Source of the DNA: Aselliscus stoliczkanus
Lineage: Eukaryota; Chordata; Mammalia; Chiroptera; Hipposideridae
Assembly (NCBI GenBank): GCA_033961575.1
Contig: CM066737.1
Location: forward strand, 66,918,771-66,982,770
Direction of reading: 5' to 3'
Length of the DNA: 64,000 nt
Program-made: the position numbers and the translations under genes
Shown here: positions 56,314-64,000 of the stretch, in pieces
How positions within the stretch are numbered: position 1 is the first letter of the stretch
Layout: each line of letters begins with the position of its first letter
The notes under the pieces: model-generated
The model's input: only the letters and a program-made list of their open reading frames with translations
What the model was told of the DNA's origin: nothing
Databases searched by the model: none

Positions 56314-56631
56314 CTTCTGGTCAACAACCAGTGAAGAACTGAGGCCCACAGTTCAACAACTCACAAGGAACTTGATCCTGCTAACAACATGTGAATAAGT
56401 TTGGAAGCAGGTTTTCTCTCTGATGAGCCTGCAGATGAGACTACAGCTGTGACCAAATATCTTGATTGCAGCCTATGAGAGACCTTAAAGCAGAGACACA
56501 CAGTCAAGCCACACCCAGACTTCTGACCCACAGAAATAGTGAGATAATAAGTGTTTTTTGCTTGTTTGTTTGTTTTTTAGGTAACTAAGTTTTGGGGTAA
56601 CCTGGTATATAGCAATAGATAACTAATATAA
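56314..56631 (+). mobile_element. Ancient LTR-like repeat, right half
   Basis: Continuation of the repeat at 47426-47712: GAAGAACTGAGGCCC, GATGAGACTACAGCTGTGACC, TGACCCACAGAAATAGTGAG with 'ataataagtg', ending AGCAATAGATAACTAATATA. No coding capacity. Confidence 0.55.
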
Positions 56632-57058
56632 TATCACTTATGTAAAATTTAAAACTACAATAAATTACATTTTTATGGACATACATATATATACAACATA
56701 AAAACGTACATAGAAACAATAACACCAAGTTTAGGGTAATACTTACTTTTTGGAATAGAAGAAGGGAAAATGATTTGGACAGGGGTGTACAATAGCAAGG
56801 CATAGAGAGTTTTAACTGGGCATCTAGTAGGTAATTGTGGTGTTATCTCATTCTCTGTTTTCTTTGTAGTTTGGAAATATTGCATAAGTTAAAATATTAA
56901 CAGTAGTAATAATGTAAAAATTCTAGCTATTTTATGTCTATAAAACTGATGCTGAACTATATTTCATGGAACTTGATTTTGTACTTATGAATATAAACTG
57001 GTCATCTTATAATGACATTCTGACTTATAGTTGCAGTCAGAGTGATACATTATGTGGA
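56632..57058. other. Unannotated stretch
   Basis: AT-rich; nothing recognised. Confidence 0.5.
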
Positions 57059-57552
57059 GGTACCATAATTTAGACTTCAAAATTGATAGGCATTTTAATT
57101 GCTTCCAACATTTCATTAAAACATTGTCTCTGAATATTATTCACATTTGTGCAAATGCTTGTTCAGAAAAATTTGGAGAAATGGATTTTGTAATTTACGG
57201 TTTTGTGCAATTAACATTTTAATTAATATTTCTATTGTTCCTCTGAATATGCTCCACAAATTTATGCTTGTAACGACATTATATGAATATGTTCTTGCTA
57301 GCACTATAAATTTTTTATATTTTCAATCTTTGAAAATGTAATGAGAAGAACATGTTTTAATTTGCATCTCTTTGATTAGCAAATTTGAAGTTTCTTTTCC
57401 TATTTTATGAGCAATTTGCAATTCTTTTGTTAATTCTTCTTGTGTTCGCTTATTTTTAATGAGGTATTCATTTTTTATTGGTTTATAGATTCTCATATAT
57501 TATAAACACTACTCTTTTGTCTGCCATTTATATTTGTAAATGTATTTCTCAG
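57059..57552 (-). mobile_element. Ancient L1 ORF2 fragment (antisense), left part
   Basis: Antisense ORF2 carboxyl text: 'aattgcttccaacatttcatt', TTTTAATTTGCATCTCTTTGATTAG, 'ctcatatattataaacac'. Split by a younger L1 3' UTR insertion at 57568 with a clear target duplication; continues at 57929. Confidence 0.7.
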
Positions 57553-57567
57553 TTTGTTACTTCTTCT

Positions 57568-57728
57568 TTTTTATTATATTAGTTTCAGGTGCACAAAACA
57601 ACATAATCATTAGACATTTATATCCCTCACAAAGTGATAATCTCCCCCACAAATCTACTATCCCTCTGACATCGTATATAGCTGTTACAATACCATTGAC
57701 TATATTCCCTATGCTGTACTTTACATCC

Positions 57729-57784
<56 letters not shown>

Positions 57785-57913
57785 TTTTAATTATAATTGA
57801 CATTCATATTATTCTACTTTAGCTTCAGGTGTACAGTGCAGTGGTCAGGCATCTACACAATCTATGAAGTGTTCTCTCCGTTAGGTCCAGTACCCATCTG
57901 GCACCCTACAAAA
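57568..57913 (-). mobile_element. L1 3' UTR-only insertion (antisense) with internal TA repeat
   Basis: A 346-bp, very short L1 insertion consisting only of 3' UTR. It is flanked by a perfect 15-bp duplication TTTGTTACTTCTTCT (57553-57567 and 57914-57928). It shows the same two tandem units as other L1s here (57575-57735 and 57786-57913), separated by a (TA)n and a T run (57733-57789). Confidence 0.88.
57733..57776 (+). repeat. (TA)n microsatellite
   Basis: About 21 TA units followed by a T run, between the two L1 3' UTR units. Confidence 0.95.
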
Positions 57914-57928
57914 TTTGTTACTTCTTCT

Positions 57929-58690
57929 CAAAATTTGTTTATAGTGTCTTTGGTCATATTGATTTTTAAAAATGCATTCATATCTGCCTAAATTTCTCCT
58001 TTAAATTTTCAATCTTTAAGTCACATTTATGTACATATCCTCTTATATTTTCCTTTAATACTTAAAAAATACATAATTCTTTGGGTTTACATTTAAAATT
58101 TTTCACAACCTGGTATCTATTTCTGGAAATGATGATGTGAGCTAAATATTTAGCTCTATTCATTTTCCAAGTGGTGAATTACCCTAACAGAATTTATTGC
58201 ATGATTCATCCTTTCTCTACAATTACTTGAAATACTATCATTTCTATACAAATTATTATACATTTTTATTCCACTTCTGGACTCTGTTCCAATGATCAAT
58301 TTTTCTGCATGAGTTCATCACTCTTTAATTTTAGAAATTTAAAATAGGTCTTGATATATTTTAGTGAAAGTACTAAAAAAATTGATATCTAGCACAGAGC
58401 CTTGCACATCATAGAGAGTCAAAAACATATCAAATAAACATGGAACTTCTATTCATAAGTGAGAAAGCTATTGTTAGCTCTTTTTTTCTAAATTTATCAT
58501 GTTTTATTATCAGTGTTACTCTAGGTTCATAAGTGAATTCGGGTGGTTTCCTTCTTTATCTGTGCTACACAATACTTTAAATAACATGAAGTATTTGTTA
58601 TTTGAAAGTTCAGTACAACTCATATTCTATATAATCTGGTCCCAGAATTTTGATTTTGTGAGTAGATCTTTGAAATTTTCTAATGTTTAG
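57929..58690 (-). mobile_element. Ancient L1 ORF2 fragment (antisense), right part
   Basis: Continues the antisense L1 of 57059: 'ctggtatctatttctggaaat', GAATTTATTGCATGATTCATCC, 'ccacttctggactctgttcc', and in 58600-58690 the part equivalent to 'atctggtcccagaattttga'. A small MIR/L2-like scrap may lie at 58385-58440. Confidence 0.65.
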
Positions 58691-58880
58691 AAGCTTGGGC
58701 AGGGTTTGAAAACAGCTCCACTATGTATTAACTGTGTGATCTTGTTGTACATGTATTTTTTGAGCCTTAACTGTGAAATGCAGAGAATAATAGTACCAAA
58801 TTTACAGGGTTCTTGTGAGGATTAAATGTGTGTGAAAAGCATTTGGAAAACAGTAATTTTCTTTGTGACTTAAATAGATG
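58691..58880 (+). repeat. MIR SINE fragment
   Basis: MIR order is present: 'ctatgtattaactgtgtgatctt', GAGCCTTAACTGTGAAATGCAG, AATAATAGTACC, 'gggttcttgtgaggattaaatg', AAAGCATTTGGAAAACAG. Confidence 0.85.
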
Positions 58881-58950
58881 ATCGCTATTTGAAGTGCACC
58901 ATGAACATTTGAAGACAATACACATTTTATTTTCAAAAAAATACCGGATG

Positions 58951-58957
58951 ATTGATT

Positions 58958-59000
<43 letters not shown>
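58951..59000 (+). repeat. (GATA)n microsatellite
   Basis: About 12 perfect GATA/GATT units. Confidence 0.95.
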
Positions 59001-59001
<1 letters not shown>

Positions 59002-60834
59002 CAGGTAGATAGTCTTTTGCCAGTCTCTATTCTACAACTCAGTGCATCTCTTCATATAATTTTTGGCAATTAAAAAAATTCTAGAACACTGAGAGATTAT
59101 TCCTTCTCTGTTGAAGTCTACACTTGATTTTTCAATGTATTTCAAAGGAAATGGCCTAGAATTTTTTCAAAGCTTTTGACTGTTTTTCTCCATGAAACAT
59201 CTTTGTTATGTCCATTTGACCTGAATTGCCAATTTAAATTCTCTCTTTTGAGCTACTAATATATTGACCTATCCAGTGATTTTAATTTTGTATTTTATTC
59301 CAGATCAATAAAGCCATAAACTGGGGACTATAGTTTGGGAGAGCAGACTTCTTTTCTAGTTCACTACAGTCCCCATAATCGCTTAATGTCTTCCACCAAA
59401 AGGGTTTCACATAGTTACACTTCCTGCCCATTGCTGATGAATTTGCTATTGGTCTAAGTGAATTGGCATTATTAGTGTGTGTCAGTTCCTTTCAAATGTA
59501 TATAAATTTATTTTTCACATTCTGCCCTGAAATAATCACCCGACTAGGGCAGGTGGAGGCTTTAAGGGTATTTGTGATGCACAGGTAGTGATGGGACTGC
59601 ATATTATTTCTTGAAAACTTGGAGGCATTTTCAGAAATGGAAATAAATGGGTGTAGATGACTTATTAAGCAATGTAAGTGGGTGGGATGAGTCATTTTCC
59701 CACAAGTGTATGTGTGTGTTTTGAGTTGGGGTGTTGCATATCTCTTCCAGAAGGAAAAAGGATTAGAGGCCTCCTCTTGCTATGTGGCTGGAAAGAAAAT
59801 TCTTCAAGTGAGAGGCTTTTGAGACATTTCATTATTCAGCTTCTGTAGCTTTCATATTTAGAAGGGCTGCCAATAGCAGCCTGAGAGATAGGACCCCTTC
59901 AAGATCTCTAATTGACTTCTTCATGTAATTACTCTGGTCCATTCCCAGGATAGCTAAATATAAGTGTACAGAAATATTTCCTCATGCTTTGCTGTTGTAT
60001 GCAGGGGTAGAATCTTTTACAGCTATTGTTCACAATGCAGAGTAGACTCTGAGTCCCATGGGTAAGAAAATAAGTGTATTGGGACATTCTCTGAAACAAA
60101 AGATTTGTCTATTGAGGTATTAACAACCTTAAACCACACAAAGAACTGCAGCAGATTTGGGATTTCAGTTATTTTCAACATACCCATTTGAAATTCTAAG
60201 TTGTGACTTCCTTCTCATACAAAATAATTTTGCTTTGCTTTTCCTGTTCAGAGTCTATCTCAGGAATGGTGGATATTTTTTTCCCAATTTTACATCTAAA
60301 TAAAGACATAGATGGGAAGAAATCCATGTTGACATAGAGATAAACACACACAGAGTCAACTCTGTAAGCTTTTATCTAAAACATCAAACTAGAGCAAAAT
60401 GATTTGAAGATTTGTTTGCCTAGCATTTGTTATTGTCTACTAAACAGCCTTGAAAATGATGAGAGTTACAGTAGGTGGTGAATGCATGCTTACCCCTTAA
60501 GCGATAGTGAATAAACTGCACAGTCAACAAGCAAAAATCTGTGAATGTAGCTGCAGGGTCCTGCAACCTATTAGCTCCTGATTCTTAGTCCTTCTTCTAT
60601 GCATTAAGGCAAAATGATGCTGCTGAGAAAGGGCATTATAGTGGCTTGAGATGAGTTTAAAGCAATAGCACATAAACTATGTCTAATCTGTTTATTAGGA
60701 GACTATTGCCCAGCTTCACAAGAAATGATAAAACTGGAGAGAAGGGAATATCCATTTTCAAAGTTTGATTGTAAACAATTTTTACCTCCAAATGAAAAAT
60801 AATCTCTAGAAAATCTCAGGCTTACTAAAAATAA
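59001..60834. other. Unannotated stretch (1.8 kb)
   Basis: No recognised gene or repeat; short ORFs such as the one at 59492-59695 show nothing recognisable. Appears largely free of obvious transposons. Confidence 0.5.
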
Positions 60835-61010
60835 ATGTGCAGGAGCTAGGGGAGTTGTTGCTTAATGGGTATAAAGTTTCACTTATGAAAGATGAATCGT
60901 TTCTAGAGTTCTGCTGTACAACATTGTGCCTGTAGTTAGCAATACTGTATTGTACACTTAAAAGTTTTTAAGATTTCATATTAAGTGTTCTTACCAAACA
61001 ACAGAAAGTA
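60835..61010 (+). mobile_element. Old L1 3' UTR end (sense)
   Basis: Typical old L1 3' end text: TTGTTGCTTAATGGGTATAAAG, 'gttctgctgtacaacattgtg', AATACTGTATTGTACACTTAAAA, then an A-rich end 'aacaacagaaagtaaaaa'. Confidence 0.7.
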
Positions 61011-61546
61011 AAAATTAATTTACATAATTGTAAATTCTTTGAAAATTCATAAATTGTTTCCTAGATGTGTGATAACTATATGGCAGTGCAAAAAATAATT
61101 CGAGAATATAAGGATATGATAAGGCTCTATGTTTTCATTTACGATTTTTGTGCTTCATCAAATTATCATTTGGATTGTATAATAGTTTTCATTATTTCAG
61201 TGAAAAGGATTAAATATGTTTGCCTTAACTAATTTTGTTTTTCACAACTTTGGAAATAATGCAAATAAAGCAACTAATTTAGCAACCAGAGTAATTAAAT
61301 GAAATAGAGGTCTAGGGTATGAAATACAAATATGGCAATATCTAACAAAATGTGTAGAGCTACTTAAGAAACAATTTTGCTTGAACAAAATTCATCTTCA
61401 TAAATAATTTTCTTCAGGTGAGGAAAAATTGGTTTTACTTTTCCTTTTCAAATATAGTTCTACAAAATGTGAGGCAGAGTATAGAAGGAATAACCCACTT
61501 ATATGTTCATTTGTTACTACTAATGTATCACTGCACAAATAAAACA
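61011..61546. other. Unannotated stretch
   Basis: AT-rich; nothing recognised. Confidence 0.5.
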
Positions 61547-61626
61547 AATAATTGGCTAAAATGAATCTTTTTACATAATTAGTTTGAATAATTGGCTAAA
61601 ATGAATCTTTTTACATAATTAGTTTG
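61547..61626 (+). repeat. Perfect 40-bp tandem duplication
   Basis: Copy 1 at 61547-61586 and copy 2 at 61587-61626 are identical (both begin AATAATTGGCTAAAATGAAT). No mismatch, so recent, or a sequencing/assembly artefact. Confidence 0.95.
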
Positions 61627-61639
61627 AAGGTACATAGTT

Positions 61640-62150
61640 TCAACTATCTATTGCTACATAACAAATCACCCCAAGTTTAATGATACCAAATTAACTTTAT
61701 TATTATTATTATTATCATCATCATCATTCATGGTTCAAGGGTTGATTTACATCAGAGGCACAATTTTTTTTGTCAGTCTCCCGGTTTACTATCATTTGGT
61801 GACTGGGTCTTGTGTCATTTAGAAGGCTTCCTCATGCACATGTATGGCAGTTGATGCTGGCTGCTGCCTGGGACCACAGTGATGGCTGTCAGCTGATGAA
61901 TCTGGACATCGCTTCTTCATGTGGCCTGGGCTTCATGACAGTCTGGCAGTTGCTTTCCAGGAGCTACTGTCCAAAGAAGGAGCCAGGTAGAAGCTCTATT
62001 ATGTTGTCAAAGATATTAAATTTTATCAAGTGTATGACCTATCTTTGAACCTCATGTAACATCACTTATACAACTAACAACATTTCCATTGAGGCCTATA
62101 GCAAAGGCCCAGCCAATTCAAGAGGATGGAATTTAGGTTCTGCCTGTTAT
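61640..62150 (-). mobile_element. Ancient LTR-like repeat (antisense)
   Basis: Starts with the worn phrase TCAACTATCTATTGCTACATAACAAATCACCCC and contains TTCATGTGGCCTGGGCTTC. This is the reverse orientation of an old mammalian repeat that seems related to the one at 47426/56314. A (TTA)n(TCA)n run lies at 61697-61728. Family not assigned; the short ORF at 61812-62048 belongs to it. Confidence 0.5.
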
Positions 62151-62269
62151 TATGATAGTTGTAAGAATCTGGAAGAGCATGAGGGAATGTAAATATGGTT
62201 GCAGTCATTGTTAGAAAATACAATCTGCTATAGGCATCCTAAAAAAGTAATATAAGCGTTAAATATAGT

Positions 62270-62485
62270 CCAGTTTCTGACACTTACTACAAGTATGAAT
62301 TTAGGTAGATATTGTAAATTGTTCTTCTGTTTAAGGCACAGTTTCCTCATCTGGGAAAATAACCCCTAATTTATAGGGCAAATATGAGGATTAGATCAGA
62401 TAAAGCTTTTAAAGTGCTTGGTACATCGTGGATGCTTAATAAATATTAGCTACTACTATTATTATTAGTCATTATTATTATTATA
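62270..62485 (+). repeat. MIR SINE fragment with ATT-rich end
   Basis: GCACAGTTTCCTCATCTGGG, AATATGAGGATTAGATCAG, AAAGTGCTTGGTACATCG and 'gcttaataaatattagcta' follow the MIR 3' half in order. Ends in (ATT)n. Confidence 0.85.
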
Positions 62486-62588
62486 TGATATAGAGCCACT
62501 CTATCCAATAGCATTTGTTTCATTGTTGGAAATGTTCTGTTTTCACTGTCCAGTATGGTAGCCCTTAGCCAAATATGGCAATTGAATT

Positions 62589-64000
62589 CTTTTTTTTTTT
62601 TTATTTATTTTATTTTATTTTATTTTTAATTAGTTTCAGGTGTACAACACAGTGCAATAGTTATACATTTTACCCCTCAAAGTGACAACCCCCCACCCCC
62701 AATACACCACCCCACTCCCCACCCATATCATATATATCTATTACTCTTCCTCTGACTCTCTTCCACAGTATAATCCACATCCCGTGACTATCTATATATG
62801 TTCAATTACAGTAGGTATACCACCTCCACTTTAGTAATACAGTGCAGTGATCAAACCTCTACTCCATCCATGAAATGGTCTCCCTAACAAGACCTATGAT
62901 CATCTGACATTCCACAGAATATTTACAACATTATTAATTATATTCCCCAAACTGTTTTTCCTATCCCAGTAGCAATATTGTAGTTGCCTATTTTTGCTGT
63001 CTAATCCCTTCCCCTTCTCCCTCATCCCCATTCCTCTCCAAATTAGCAACCCTGATTTTTCCTCTATATCTATGAGACAGTTTCTGTTTACTTTGCTCAT
63101 TCATACAGTTTTTCATATTCCACATATAAGTGAGATCATATGGTATTTGTCCTTCTCTGACTGACTTATTTCACTCAACATTATAGTCTCTAGGTCCATC
63201 CATATCATTGCAAATGGCACGATTTCATTCTTCTTTATAGCGGAGTAATACTCCATTGTATAAATATACCACAGTTTCTTAATCCAGTCATCTACTGATG
63301 GGCATTTTGGTTGTTTCCAACTCTTAGCTATTGTAAATTGTGCTGCTATGAACATCGGGGTGCATAACTTTTTTTGAATAAGTGTCTTGGTTTTTTCAGG
63401 ATAAATACCTAGGAGTGGAATTGCTGGGTCAAACGGTAGCTCTATTTCCAGTTCTTTGAGATATCTCCATACTGACTTCCATAGTGGCTGCACCAATCTG
63501 CAGTCCCACCAACAGTGCAGCAGGGTCCCCTTTTCCCCACAGCCCCGCCAGCACTTGTTGTTTGTTGATTTGTTGATGATAGCCATTCTGACTAGAGTGA
63601 GGTGGTATCTCATGGTGGTTTTTATTTGCATTTCCCTAATGACCAGTGAGGTTGAACTTTTTTTCATATGCCTGTTGGCCATCTGTATGTCGTCTTTAGA
63701 GAAATGTCTCTTCATATCTTCTGCCCATTTTTTAATTGGGTTGTTTGTTTTTTTGGTGTTGAGTTTCATGAGTGTTTTATAAATTTTGGATATTAACCCC
63801 TTATCAGATATATCGTTGGCAAATATATTCTCCCATTCAGTAGGCTTCCTTTTTGTTTTATTAATGGTTTCCTTTGTTGTGAAAAAACGTTTAAGTCTGA
63901 TATAATCCCATATGTTCATTTTTTCTTTCACTTCCCTTGCCCGTAGGGATGTATCAGTAAAAATATTGCTCCGGGTAATGTCTGCAAATGTACTCCCTAT
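62589..64000 (-). mobile_element. L1-D: young antisense L1, cut by window edge
   Basis: Begins at 62589 with the T run that is its A tail. The 3' UTR (62627-63112) includes the C-rich complement of the G tract at about 62689-62720. The ORF2 carboxyl part continues to the edge. Very close to L1-B in sequence, with differences of a base here and there. The right target duplication and 5' part lie outside the window, so truncation status is unknown. Confidence 0.95.
63113..64000 (-). CDS. L1-D ORF2 carboxyl part, open to the window edge
   Basis: The frame is uninterrupted from the edge of the window to the stop at 63113, about 295 codons, at the carboxyl end of L1 ORF2. It includes the region after RT ([20 protein letters not shown] near the edge), [20 protein letters not shown], and a zinc-knuckle-like [18 protein letters not shown] at about 63515-63555. 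The equivalent stretch in L1-B carries two frame breaks, so L1-D preserves the reading frame better. ORF2 elsewhere in the element cannot be seen. Confidence 0.8.
   Translation of the reverse strand: MGSTFADITRSNIFTDTSLRAREVKEKMNIWDYIRLKRFFTTKETINKTKRKPTEWENIFANDISDKGLISKIYKTLMKLNTKKTNNPIKKWAEDMKRHFSKDDIQMANRHMKKSSTSLVIREMQIKTTMRYHLTLVRMAIINKSTNNKCWRGCGEKGTLLHCWWDCRLVQPLWKSVWRYLKELEIELPFDPAIPLLGIYPEKTKTLIQKKLCTPMFIAAQFTIAKSWKQPKCPSVDDWIKKLWYIYTMEYYSAIKKNEIVPFAMIWMDLETIMLSEISQSEKDKYHMISLICGI

Noticed and set aside
61812..62048. 78-aa open frame as candidate small protein
   Set aside because: Within an ancient repeat read in reverse; no conserved features visible.

Overview
This window is intergenic or deep-intronic DNA from a placental mammal and consists mostly of transposons nested inside one another. 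I found no host exon, rRNA gene, functional tRNA gene or CRISPR array. The best guess for the source is a bat of the horseshoe/roundleaf group (Yinpterochiroptera). That rests on two kinds of tRNA-derived SINE with GGCCGGCC-type starts, a mariner family of a kind I associate with several bats and some other mammals, and a young L1 family with mammalian ORF1/ORF2. MIR, MER20-like, MLT1-like and ancient L1 fragments show it is mammalian. The bat assignment is inference and needs a database search.

Layout. 1-8.0 kb: old antisense L1 pieces broken by two long SINEs, then a dimeric SINE, L1 3' UTR units, a small inverted-repeat DNA transposon and an AT-rich minisatellite. 8.0-15.3 kb: full-length but dead L1-A, with a 15-bp target-site duplication, inserted into an older L1. 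15.3-20.5 kb: MLT1-like LTR plus internal sequence, an old L1 3' half, MIR, two type-A SINEs and an LTR-like piece. 20.6-24.0 kb: a near-complete mariner and an internally deleted one. 25.6-35.4 kb: ancient L1/HAL1-like ORF1, a MER20-like element and three nested L1s (E, F, G). 35.4-45.1 kb: one ancient sense L1 carrying L1-C, an antisense deleted mariner, a type-B SINE, a microsatellite and a type-A SINE. An HSPA8 (HSC70) processed pseudogene sits inside that mariner. 45.1-47.4 kb: no recognised feature. 47.4-56.6 kb: an ancient repeat containing a solo LTR, which contains full-length L1-B. 57-64 kb: antisense L1 pieces, MIRs, microsatellites, a 40-bp tandem duplication and antisense L1-D running off the right edge.

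The youngest elements are L1-B and L1-D. L1-B has an intact 291-codon ORF1, an ORF2 broken mainly by small indels, and a 5' UTR with several tandem ~190-200 bp monomers. L1-D is open to the window edge. Most insertions have recognisable target-site duplications, so the relative order of events can be read. The most unusual structures are the mariner-with-HSPA8 nest, a mariner deletion derivative whose junction is shared by two copies, the tandem 5' UTR monomers and 667-bp T-rich block of L1-B, the bipartite 3' UTR shared by several L1 subfamilies, and a ~430-530 bp composite SINE.
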